Positions 35,478-43,181 of a DNA stretch of 64,000 bases are shown here, one piece after another. Positions within the stretch are counted from its first letter, which is position 1; the number at the start of each line of letters is the position of its first letter. The position numbers and the translations under genes were made by a program. Source of the DNA: Streptomyces sp. NBC_01267 (GTDB taxonomy: Bacteria > Actinomycetota > Actinomycetes > Streptomycetales > Streptomycetaceae); the NCBI RefSeq assembly GCF_036241575.1, contig NZ_CP108455.1:6431001-6495000 (forward strand), in the 5' to 3' direction. The notes beneath the pieces were generated by a model, which ran no database searches, was not told the DNA's origin, and was given only the letters and a program-made list of their open reading frames with translations.

Positions 35478-35885
35478 ATGTCGTACGACGTCGAGAAGCC
35501 GGACGAGCAGTGGCGGGCGGAGCTGACCGACGCGGAGTACGCGGTGCTGCGCAAGGCCGGTACGGAGCCCGCCTTCGTCGGTGAGTACACGGACACGAAG
35601 ACGACCGGCGTCTACTCCTGCCGGGCGTGCAACGCCGAACTGTTCCGCTCGGACACCAAGTTCGAGTCGCACTGCGGCTGGCCGTCCTTCTACGACCCGA
35701 AGGACTCGGACGCGGTCGAACTGATCGAGGACCACTCGCTCGGCATGCGACGGGTCGAGGTCCGCTGTGCCACGTGCGGCTCGCACCTCGGTCACGTCTT
35801 CGAGGGCGAGGGGTACGCGACACCGACCGACCAGCGGTACTGCATCAACTCGATCTCCCTGCGGCTGACGCCGGACGCGGGCTGA
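35478..35885 (+). CDS. msrB: Peptide-methionine (R)-S-oxide reductase
   Basis: 135-residue repair enzyme for methionine-R-sulfoxide. Catalytic Cys122 is in RYCINSISL. A zinc site is formed by Cys48/Cys51 (CRAC) and Cys97/Cys100 (CATC). Cys66 in SHCGWPSF is the probable resolving cysteine. It starts 10 bases after murC, so the two are probably co-transcribed. Confidence 0.96.
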   Translation: MSYDVEKPDEQWRAELTDAEYAVLRKAGTEPAFVGEYTDTKTTGVYSCRACNAELFRSDTKFESHCGWPSFYDPKDSDAVELIEDHSLGMRRVEVRCATCGSHLGHVFEGEGYATPTDQRYCINSISLRLTPDAG

Positions 35886-35909
35886 CGCCGCCCGATCCGG
35901 AACGGTGAC

Positions 35910-35938
35910 CCTGCCGGCCCCTTCACGGGGACGGCAGG
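35910..35938 (+). terminator. Hairpin after msrB
   Basis: CCTGCCGGCCCC / GGGG-A-CGGCAGG stem with a small loop, 25 bases past the msrB stop. Confidence 0.65.
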
Positions 35939-35974
35939 CCTCGCCCGGCGAGCCGTGATACCGGTCATACGCTT

Positions 35975-36115
35975 GTGGGCACGGCGAAGACGCGGATCAG
36001 TATCAGCCTTGAACAGGGGCAGGCCGAGCGGATCAAAGAGCATGCGGAGCGGGCCGGTACGGACGTGTCGGCCTGTCCGGTGCATGCCGCGACACGGACT
36101 GATCGCGCTTCGTGG
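35975..36115 (+). pseudogene. Truncated ribbon-helix-helix antitoxin-like gene
   Basis: From GTG at 35975 the frame reads [20 protein letters not shown], then [21 protein letters not shown], the N-terminus of a widespread Streptomyces RHH (antitoxin-like) family. After about 44 residues the similarity ends abruptly and the frame continues as antisense of the next gene. No toxin gene follows. It is interpreted as a 5' fragment left by a deletion or by the arrival of the 36.1-38.0 kb gene pair. Confidence 0.6.
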
Positions 36116-36121
36116 CACTCC

Positions 36122-37021
36122 TCAGGCCAGGAGGGCCGGCCTGAGGACGTCCACGCACCACTGGCGGAGGCCGGTGGGTGCGGAGGCGGGGGTGCTCGGC
36201 TCGACGGCGCCGTAGAAGCCCTGGTCGCTCAGGGCTTCCACCATGTCGGCCATTCCCTGCGCCCAGGCCTCGCTCGCCCCGAAACGCAGGGCCGCCGCCC
36301 TCTGGTCCGCGCTGCTGATCTCCTGGAAGCGCACCGGACGGTCCAGCACCTCGGAGACGACCCGTGCCATGCCCTCGGGCGACAGGTCGTCGGGTCCGAC
36401 CAGCGGGACGTCTCCCTGCCCGGTCCAGGAGCCGTCGAGCAGCAGCCGGACCGCCGTGGCGGCGATGTCGCGGGTGGCGCAGGTGCGCAGAACGCGGTCA
36501 CCCTTCCCCGCCAGGGAGAACACACCGGCGTCACGGATCGACGCGGCCTGACGCAGCAGATTCTCCATCAGGAACGGCGGACACAGCGCCCGGTAGTGCA
36601 CACCCGTGGCCGTGATCGCCTCGTCCATGGCGAGCGACGCCGACACCTGCCCGGCGTGCTTCGCCACTCCGCGGCCCAGGGTCGAGACGCCGACGACCCG
36701 CTCGACGCCCTGGCGCCCGATCACCTCGCACAGCGGCTCGGTGAAGCCGTGGAAGTGGCCCTCGACGCTGTCGGCCCGGGGCGCCGGGGGCACCAGCCAG
36801 AACAGCCGGTCGGCGCCCGCGCATGCCTCCTGCAGAACGGCGGGGTCCGCGTGCGACCCCCGCACGACCTCGACGCACTCGCGCGCCCGCACGGAGAGGC
36901 GGGCAGGGTCGCGGGCGATCACCCGGATCTCCGTCGTGCCGTCCGGGCCCTGTACGTCGAGAAGGCGGTCGAGGACCTGCGCGCCGATCTGGCCGGTCGG
37001 GGTGGTGACGACGATCATCAT
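36122..37021 (-). CDS. NmrA-like NAD(P)-binding atypical SDR
   Basis: 299 residues. The N-terminus [21 protein letters not shown] carries the TxxTGxxG dinucleotide loop of NmrA/QOR2-like atypical short-chain dehydrogenases. These often reduce quinones or act as redox sensors and lack the YxxxK catalytic pair. GGAG is six bases before the ATG. It diverges from a LysR gene, which is its probable regulator. Substrate unknown. Confidence 0.88.
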   Translation of the reverse strand: MMIVVTTPTGQIGAQVLDRLLDVQGPDGTTEIRVIARDPARLSVRARECVEVVRGSHADPAVLQEACAGADRLFWLVPPAPRADSVEGHFHGFTEPLCEVIGRQGVERVVGVSTLGRGVAKHAGQVSASLAMDEAITATGVHYRALCPPFLMENLLRQAASIRDAGVFSLAGKGDRVLRTCATRDIAATAVRLLLDGSWTGQGDVPLVGPDDLSPEGMARVVSEVLDRPVRFQEISSADQRAAALRFGASEAWAQGMADMVEALSDQGFYGAVEPSTPASAPTGLRQWCVDVLRPALLA

Positions 37022-37110
37022 GAACGACTCCAAGGGAGATGCTTCGACTGGATGTCGTCGAGCCTGTCGCCTGGTGCGACCGAACTGAAGGACCGATCCG
37101 CTCCCACTTG

Positions 37111-37125
37111 TTACCCTCAGGGCAA
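37111..37125. promoter_or_regulatory. LysR-type T-N11-A box
   Basis: TTACCCTCAGGGCAA is an imperfect palindrome of the T-N11-A form used by LysR regulators, in the 123-base divergent region and 19 bases before the lysR-type gene start. Confidence 0.6.
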
Positions 37126-37144
37126 TACCGAACAGGGAGAGAGC

Positions 37145-38032
37145 GTGGAATCCCGCCCGCTGCGCTACTTCGTCGCCGTCGCCGAGGAGCTCAACTTCAC
37201 CCGCGCCGCCGAGCGCCTCGGCATCTCCTCGCCGCCCCTGTCCCGCGCGATCCGCCAGCTGGAGAAGGAGCTGGGTGTCACGCTCTTCGAGCGGACCACC
37301 CACAGAGTGGCGCTGACCCCGGCGGGAACGGTGCTCCTCGCGGAGGCGGGGATCGCCCTGGATGCCCTGCAGGCCGCCGGGCGGCGGGTCCAGCGGGCGG
37401 CTGCCCCGGAACCGAAGCTGGTCCTGGCCGTCAAGGCCGACGGGGACGCGGGGCTGCTGGGGCCGATCCTGGCGCGCTACGCGTCCGAGCCGGCGGCCGT
37501 ACCGGTTGCCGTCCGGCTGTGCGGCCAGCACGAACAGCCGCAACTGCTGCGCCGGGGCGAGGCCGATGCGGCCCTTGTCCACGAGCCGTTCGACCGGACA
37601 GGCCTGGACAGTGAAGCGCTGGCCACCGAACCGCGCGTCGCCGCCCTCGCCGCCGCCCACCCGCTCGTCGCCCGGGACAGCCTGACCCTCGCCGACCTCG
37701 GCCTGCGCCCCGACGGTCTGCACCCGGTCCTCGAAGAGACCCGCGTCGTGGGTCGCGACCTCGCCCAACTGCTCACCCTCGTCGGGCTGGGCGGTCCCAC
37801 GCCCTTGCTGCCCGCCTCCGTCGCCGCCCGCTACCCGCGCCCGGGTGTCGTCTACCGGCCGGTCCCGGACGCACCGCCCGCAGTCCTCGTCATCGCCTGG
37901 CCGCAGCAGTCCCGTTCGACGGCCACGGCGGCACTCGTCCGCGCTGCCGCGTCCGTGGCCGACACCGCGGGGGACCGGCAAGCGGGCCAGGTCCCCGTTT
38001 CGCGGGCCACGGACGGCTCGACCGTCGGCTGA
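37145..38032 (+). CDS. LysR-type transcriptional regulator
   Basis: 295 residues with an N-terminal winged helix ([36 protein letters not shown], read in parts) and an effector-binding domain. The start is GTG at 37145 with GGGAG upstream. It presumably controls the divergent NmrA-like gene and itself. The inducer is unknown. Confidence 0.93.
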   Translation: MESRPLRYFVAVAEELNFTRAAERLGISSPPLSRAIRQLEKELGVTLFERTTHRVALTPAGTVLLAEAGIALDALQAAGRRVQRAAAPEPKLVLAVKADGDAGLLGPILARYASEPAAVPVAVRLCGQHEQPQLLRRGEADAALVHEPFDRTGLDSEALATEPRVAALAAAHPLVARDSLTLADLGLRPDGLHPVLEETRVVGRDLAQLLTLVGLGGPTPLLPASVAARYPRPGVVYRPVPDAPPAVLVIAWPQQSRSTATAALVRAAASVADTAGDRQAGQVPVSRATDGSTVG

Positions 38033-38179
38033 CGAGCGCCACTGCGCCCCTGCGCCACTCCGGTACCGGTCGGGGCGCCCGCCGACCGGTGGGAAGCGCT
38101 CGACCGCGTACCGGGAAAGACCGTCCGGGCGTCCGGGCCGAGCTCGACCTGCCGCGTCGAGGCGTCGGTCCGTACGCCG

Positions 38180-40441
38180 TCAGGAAGACCGGCCGGGGTC
38201 GTCCGGGGAGGGGCGGCGGCCCCGGCCGGACAGGCGCCGGCCGATGCGGCTGAGCGCCCCCGGCCGGTTCCACTCGCGGAACTCCCGGGTCCAGCGGCCT
38301 CCTTCGCGCTCCAGGTGTCCTTCCACGGAGGTGATGTCCGCGTCGGGCAGCGCTCGTACGACCGGGCGGAGCACCTTGTCGAGCAGCGACGTACGCGTCT
38401 CGTCCCAGGCCGGGCTTGCCTTCGGCCGGGCGGACCAGGCGCTGAAACAGTCGGCCACGTACGCGGGGACCGCCCGGAGCCGGTCGCGTACGGCCTCCTG
38501 CCGCGCGGCCCGGCCGTATGCCGCGACGAGGTCCGGATCGCCGCTGTCGATCAACGCGTACAGCTCGCCGTCCGGCCGGTCCGGGGACAGCAGTCTCCTG
38601 GCGACCGCGCCGAAGGCATGGTCCAGCACGGTCGGTTCGACGGGTTCCGCGGCGGACCGCAGGGACACCGCGCGGCCGGCCCATCCGCTGCCGACCGTCC
38701 CGTCCCGGAGGCCCCCGGCGAATTCGAGGAGCAACAGGGCCGCGCGGACCCGCGGTTCGAGGTCTTCGGGGAAGGAGCGCAGCACGTCGTGCGCGAGGTC
38801 CGGCGCGGCCGGATCCTCGCCGGGGGCTTCGAGCGCGGCCCGCACGACATCGGCCCAGGCCCCGGAAGCGCGGAAGGGGTCCGATCCGTTCTGCCCGAGC
38901 AGCAGGCGCGCTTCGCCCGCCGTCATCGCGGCGCTTCCCCACACCAGCCGTACGGCGGTGCGCAGGACCGGGGGATCAGCGAACAGGGAGACCCCACCGG
39001 CCCGGACCACCGTGTGCAGCGCGGCGACGCGGTCGCTCCCGACCGCTTCGGAGGAGGGCGCTGCGGCGCACATGCGCAGATGCGGCAGCGCCTGAACCCC
39101 CGTGAACAGCAACGGAATCCGGGCGAGCAGCCGGACGGCCGCGGGCGGATCCGCCGCCGCGAGAGCGTCCAGCTCGCCGAGCAGCGCGGCACGGAACTCG
39201 AACCGGTCCTCCAGCACGGTACGCACGCCGGGGGTGTACGCCCCGTCCGGATCGGCGATCAGCGCACGGGCCTGCCGGCCCGCCACCTCGGCCAGCAGAT
39301 CCGTGCAGTCCACGCCCAGGACGTCGGCGATACGCAGCAGTTCGACCGCGCGTGGTACGTCCTGCGCGGAGTCGGCGATCCCGGCGCGCAGTTCGGGAGC
39401 GAGCTCGGTGGCGAGTCGTTGCCGAAGGCTCTCGGTGAGTGCGTCCGGGTGGTCGACGACCCAGTCGGCGGCTGCCGTACGGCCGCTGGGGCCGAGAGCG
39501 GTCCCGGAGCGGAGCGCGGCGACGGCGAGGCGGCCCGCGTCGAAGTGCCCGCCGGGCAGGGACGGAGCCGCCGCGAACAGCTCCGGGGCCCGGCTCAGCC
39601 AGATCTCGGCAGCCAGCTCGGCCCAGCGGTCCGGACGACCGGACTCCGTGGCGACAGAGTCCGGTGGCCGCTGCCCCGCCGGCTCGCCGGGGCCCGGAAC
39701 GGTGCAGTCGATCACCCGGTAGCGCTCCTCGTGCCCGGCGAGGGCCTGCACGTCGTCCGGCAGCACCCCGATGATCTGCTGCCCGGCCTGCCGAGGTTGC
39801 CTCGTATACGTGGTGAAGGTCAGCCGGTGCGCGCTCGCATCCGGCAGAACGGCGCAGGCCAGCGCGATCCAGCGGGCCACATTGGAGCTGTCCCGCTCGA
39901 CGAGCACGATCCGTGCGGCGGCCTCTTCCTCGTCCGTTCTCCGCAGAGCGTCGAAGAACACGGCGAGCCACGGGGCGCGTACGGCGGCGAAATCCGCCAG
40001 CTCGTCCCGGTCGAACTGCCACGGCGCCGACAGCGTCTCCAGCGGCCGGGGCACCCCGCCGTCCGGAGTGACCGCCGCCCACTGGGGCGAGCGCCAGGTG
40101 GCGATGGGCAGTACACCGCCGGGCAGTTCTGTGTCCAGGGGCAGATGCACGCAGTGCGCGTGGAAGTCGCTCCGCCCGCTGGGGTCGGCTCCCGTACAGA
40201 CCGTCCGGGCCAGCAACCGGCCGCCGTCTGCGAGTGAACTGTGACTGAACACTGCGGGAAACGCGGCGAGTTCGGATGCGGAGGGCCGGGGCGGGGCGCT
40301 GCGAGGCGGTTCGTATCCGATGAGCTGCTCGGCCTCATCGAGGACCGTCCGGGGCACGCCGGGCGATATCGCCGTGAAGCGGAGCCCCGGTCCGTCGGCT
40401 CCTGGGGGCGCCGGGGTGCAGTGGAACTGTGCCAGGTTCAT
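38180..40441 (-). CDS. GAP1-type GTPase-associated protein, orphan paralogue
   Basis: 753-residue soluble protein without enzymatic motifs. It is clearly paralogous to the protein at 49891-52398 from end to end (same LAQxHxTxAPPG start, FSHSSLAD, FTTYTR, VRALPDADI/EADV). It matches my recollection of the GAP1 family found beside conflict-system GTPases. Compared with that paralogue it lacks about 68 residues in the middle, near the sequence WVVDHPDALTESLRQRL. ATG at 40441 overlaps the stop of a 36-residue GTPase relic. Its GTPase partner is gone, so it could be an inactive leftover or could work in trans with the complete system 5 kb away. Confidence 0.8.
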   Translation of the reverse strand: MNLAQFHCTPAPPGADGPGLRFTAISPGVPRTVLDEAEQLIGYEPPRSAPPRPSASELAAFPAVFSHSSLADGGRLLARTVCTGADPSGRSDFHAHCVHLPLDTELPGGVLPIATWRSPQWAAVTPDGGVPRPLETLSAPWQFDRDELADFAAVRAPWLAVFFDALRRTDEEEAAARIVLVERDSSNVARWIALACAVLPDASAHRLTFTTYTRQPRQAGQQIIGVLPDDVQALAGHEERYRVIDCTVPGPGEPAGQRPPDSVATESGRPDRWAELAAEIWLSRAPELFAAAPSLPGGHFDAGRLAVAALRSGTALGPSGRTAAADWVVDHPDALTESLRQRLATELAPELRAGIADSAQDVPRAVELLRIADVLGVDCTDLLAEVAGRQARALIADPDGAYTPGVRTVLEDRFEFRAALLGELDALAAADPPAAVRLLARIPLLFTGVQALPHLRMCAAAPSSEAVGSDRVAALHTVVRAGGVSLFADPPVLRTAVRLVWGSAAMTAGEARLLLGQNGSDPFRASGAWADVVRAALEAPGEDPAAPDLAHDVLRSFPEDLEPRVRAALLLLEFAGGLRDGTVGSGWAGRAVSLRSAAEPVEPTVLDHAFGAVARRLLSPDRPDGELYALIDSGDPDLVAAYGRAARQEAVRDRLRAVPAYVADCFSAWSARPKASPAWDETRTSLLDKVLRPVVRALPDADITSVEGHLEREGGRWTREFREWNRPGALSRIGRRLSGRGRRPSPDDPGRSS

Positions 40442-40548
40442 GCGTCGGCCTTCCGGGCGGGCTTGCCGGACCCGGGCCGTACGGGATTGCCGGACTCGGG
40501 GGCGGCCGGGGCGCGTTCGGGGCAGGAGCGGCACACAGCGGTTGTCAT
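40438..40548 (-). pseudogene. GTPase relic: both ends of the DO-GTPase gene fused by an internal deletion
   Basis: A 36-codon frame starts MTTAVCRSCPER, matching the MTTVICPYCFER start of the intact GTPase at 52395-53660, and ends GSGKPARKADA, matching its GRDHDSGKSARKADV end. About 385 residues, including the whole GTP-binding domain, are missing. It still overlaps the GAP1 start by ATGA, exactly as in the intact operon. The start codon context (CGCTGACATGACAACC) is identical in the two copies. Confidence 0.75.
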
Positions 40549-40750
40549 GTCAGCGCATCACCAGGGTCGCGGGGCGGGTTCTTCGAGGGGGTACGCCGAT
40601 GGTCCGGCTGCCGGAGAGGACGCCTCTCAGGGGGAGATGGTGGACGGGCAGCGGTCGCGATGTCGCGTTCGACGGTGCCGGTTACGGTACAACTCCCGGC
40701 CGGTGGAGGACGAAAGTGCCCTGGGCGGATCCGCCCGGCGGTGCCCGGAG
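40549..40750 (-). pseudogene. 3' remnant of the Fn3-like gene of the GAP1 operon
   Basis: The DNA aligns with the end of the Fn3-like gene at 53662-53830: the last 15 codons are almost identical (PATLVMR stop retained) and similarity continues, with frameshifting indels, for about 150-200 bases. No open frame remains. With the neighbouring relic this shows that a second complete operon once existed here. Confidence 0.65.
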
Positions 40751-40834
40751 AGGACCCGTTGCCACGCCGCGACTGCCGACCGCCGTGTCCGAAGTCCGCC
40801 AGCGGACCGGGGGAGGCCCGCCGAGACTGGGCGC

Positions 40835-41353
40835 ATGACCACGTACACGGCGCTTTCCATCCCGTCCGCCACGCTCAAGGAACTCCGCGACACCGATGAC
40901 TCCGGGCGGCCGATGCGGCCGTACACCGCAGGTGCGGGCGGTGATTCCCCCGACTGCGTGGGGAGTCCACTGCGCTGTTGTCTGCGGGCCGTCGAGCCCG
41001 GCGAGCGGGTCGCGCTCGTCTCGTACGCACCGTTGCGCCGCTGGGCGGCAGCGACCGGGGCCGGGCCCGGAGCGTACGACGAGGCGGGGCCGGTCTTCAT
41101 CCACGCCGAGGCGTGCGGAGGGCCGCGAGGGGCCGGGGGCTATCCCTTCGCGCGGGTGGGGGCGCTGCGCACCATTCGCCGTTACAACGTCGCGGGGCAC
41201 ATCGTCGGAGGCCGCTTCTTCGAGATACCCGAGCAGATGGAGGCCGGGTTCGACCGGGCCTTCGGGGAGGCGTTCGCGGAGCCGGAGGTGGCGCTGGTGC
41301 ATGTGCGGGCCCTGGAGTACGGCTGCTTCCAGTTCGAGGTGCGGCGGCCGTGA
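40835..41353 (+). CDS. DUF1203 family protein
   Basis: 172-residue cytoplasmic protein of the DUF1203 family, recognised from LRCCLRAVEPGERVALVSYAP, GPVFIHAEAC and the C-terminal VRALEYGCFQFEV. Function unknown. It begins just beyond the remnants of the decayed GAP1 operon. Confidence 0.82.
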   Translation: MTTYTALSIPSATLKELRDTDDSGRPMRPYTAGAGGDSPDCVGSPLRCCLRAVEPGERVALVSYAPLRRWAAATGAGPGAYDEAGPVFIHAEACGGPRGAGGYPFARVGALRTIRRYNVAGHIVGGRFFEIPEQMEAGFDRAFGEAFAEPEVALVHVRALEYGCFQFEVRRP

Positions 41354-41408
41354 TCCGTACCGGCGATCCCCGCTCCTGAACGGGCATTCCCCGGGCCGGA
41401 GTTGACGG

Positions 41409-41984
41409 CTACCCTCCTGCGGTCACGGCCTTCAGCTCGTCGAGCGACTCGCCGATGAGCTGGGACATGGTCCGCTGTTCGGTGTCGCTGATCCACTGCT
41501 CGAACGCGACCTTGAAGACGGCTATCCCCGCCTCGGCAGCCAGACTCGCGGCCGGTTCCGCGACGCCGCGCCGGCGCAATGTGCCGGCCAGCGCCCCGGC
41601 CAGCGAGGCGAGCTTGATCAGTTCGCGTTCCCGTAGTTCCGCGTTGGCGGTGATGATCTTCTGGCGCTGCCGGGAGTGTTCGCGGCGCTCCTCGAAGACG
41701 GCCGCGGCGGCGTGCAGGGCCGTGGCCACCGCGTCGATCGGCGCCGCGGAAGCGGGCGCGTCGGTGAGGGTGGTCACGAAGAGCTCCTGGAGGGACGACG
41801 AGCCTCCGAACAGGACCTCGCGCTTGTCGGCGAAGTGCCGGAAGAACGTGCGCTCCGTGAGCCCGGCCCGCTTGGCGATCTCGGTCACGGTGGCCTGTTC
41901 GAAGCCGCGCTCGCTGTACAGCTCCAGCGCGGCCTGTTCCAGTCGGCCGCGTGCGTTCGGCTCCCATCGACTCATGTCGTTCAT
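41409..41984 (-). CDS. TetR-family repressor
   Basis: 191 residues. The N-terminal helix-turn-helix is TVTEIAKRAGLTERTFFRHFADKREVLF, and the rest is a helical ligand/dimerisation domain. It diverges from an epimerase-like gene, and two matched palindromes lie between them, so it very probably represses itself and that gene. The start may be ATG at 41984 or at 41975. Ligand unknown. Confidence 0.92.
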   Translation of the reverse strand: MNDMSRWEPNARGRLEQAALELYSERGFEQATVTEIAKRAGLTERTFFRHFADKREVLFGGSSSLQELFVTTLTDAPASAAPIDAVATALHAAAAVFEERREHSRQRQKIITANAELRERELIKLASLAGALAGTLRRRGVAEPAASLAAEAGIAVFKVAFEQWISDTEQRTMSQLIGESLDELKAVTAGG

Positions 41985-41990
41985 CCTATG

Positions 41991-42041
41991 TGATGACAGT
42001 GACTGGCATCAGATGTAGGTTGATGACAGTTGCTGACATCG
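41991..42041. promoter_or_regulatory. Two TetR operators, 30 bases apart
   Basis: Two 21-base near-palindromes begin with TGATGACAGT at 41991 and 42021. The first has arms TGATG-x-CAGT and ACTG-x-CATCA; the second is TGATGACAG-ttg-CTGACATCG. Spacing of 30 bases is about three helical turns, allowing two dimers to bind on one face. They overlap the TetR-epimerase divergent promoter. Confidence 0.72.
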
Positions 42042-42098
42042 GTGGCACCCACCGCGCTTGCCGTGGCGCGGGCCACCGACTCACCCGGGAGGTTCCCC

Positions 42099-43037
42099 AT
42101 GCGCGTATTCATGACCGGTGCGTCCGGCTGGATCGGTTCCGCTGTCGTGCCGGAGCTCATCGGTGCAGGTCATCAAGTGGTCGGTCTGGCCCGCTCGGAC
42201 GCCTCGGCCGCTGCCCTCAACGCGGCCGGGGTGGAGGTGGTGCGCGGCTCTCTGGACGATCTCGACGGCCTGCGGAGTGCGGCTGCCGCGTCGGACGGCG
42301 TGATCCACCTCGCGTTCAAGCACGACATCGCTTTCACGGGGGACTTCCAGGGCGCCGGCGCCGCGGACCGCCTGGCCATCGATACCTTCGGCGAGGCGCT
42401 CGCGGGTACCGACCGGCCGTTCGTCATCGCCTCGGGGACGCTCGGCCTCGCGCCGGGCCAGGTCGCGACCGAGCGGGACGGGCAGCGCTCCGACTGGCCG
42501 GTGCCGTTCGAGGGTGCGCGGGTCCGGCTGGCCAACGCGCTGGCGACGGTCGCCCTCGCTTCCCGGAACGTCCGCTCATCGGTGGTGCGGTTTCCCCCGA
42601 CGGTGCACGGCGACGGGGACCACGGCTTCATGGCGGCCCTGGTCGGCACCGCCCGTGGCAAGGGTGTCTCGGGGTACGTCGGCGACGGCGCCAACCGCTG
42701 GCCCGCCGTGCACCGGTTGGACGCCGCCCACCTCGTCCGGCTGGCCCTGGAGAAGGCCCCCGCGGGATCGACGCTGCACGCGGTCGCCGAGGAGGGGGTT
42801 CCGATCCGCGCTGTCGCCGAAGTCATCGGGCGCCGTCTCGATCTCCCCGTGGCGTCCGTCCCGGCCGAGGACGCCGGCGAGCACTTCACCTGGCTGGGCG
42901 GCTTCCTGGGCCTGGACGGCCCGGCATCGAGCGTGCTGACCCGCGAGTTGCTCGGCTGGCAGCCGACCGGACCGGGGCTCCTTGAGGACCTCGACAAGGG
43001 GCACTACTTCCGTGCCCCGTCCGACGGAACGGTCTGA
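42099..43037 (+). CDS. NAD-dependent epimerase/dehydratase-like SDR
   Basis: 312 residues. The N-terminal nucleotide loop is VFMTGASGWIGSAVV. The extended-SDR fold is clear, with FVIASGTLGLAPG and VRFPPTVHGDGDHGFMAAL typical of the bacterial SDR_a5-like group. The canonical YxxxK pair is not obvious, so it may be a redox-ligand protein or use a different site. The divergent TetR probably controls it. Substrate unknown. Confidence 0.87.
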   Translation: MRVFMTGASGWIGSAVVPELIGAGHQVVGLARSDASAAALNAAGVEVVRGSLDDLDGLRSAAAASDGVIHLAFKHDIAFTGDFQGAGAADRLAIDTFGEALAGTDRPFVIASGTLGLAPGQVATERDGQRSDWPVPFEGARVRLANALATVALASRNVRSSVVRFPPTVHGDGDHGFMAALVGTARGKGVSGYVGDGANRWPAVHRLDAAHLVRLALEKAPAGSTLHAVAEEGVPIRAVAEVIGRRLDLPVASVPAEDAGEHFTWLGGFLGLDGPASSVLTRELLGWQPTGPGLLEDLDKGHYFRAPSDGTV

Positions 43038-43181
43038 CCAGGAGGGAGGACCGACCGGCACGCACGCCCTGCGGCCGTCGCCGTGGTTGCCGTGCGGTCC
43101 GGGGACGTCGGAAAGTACCCTGACCGTGGAGCGAGTGGGGCGCGCGAACCGGACGCGGCCCCTGACGTCGGGGGAGGACGT

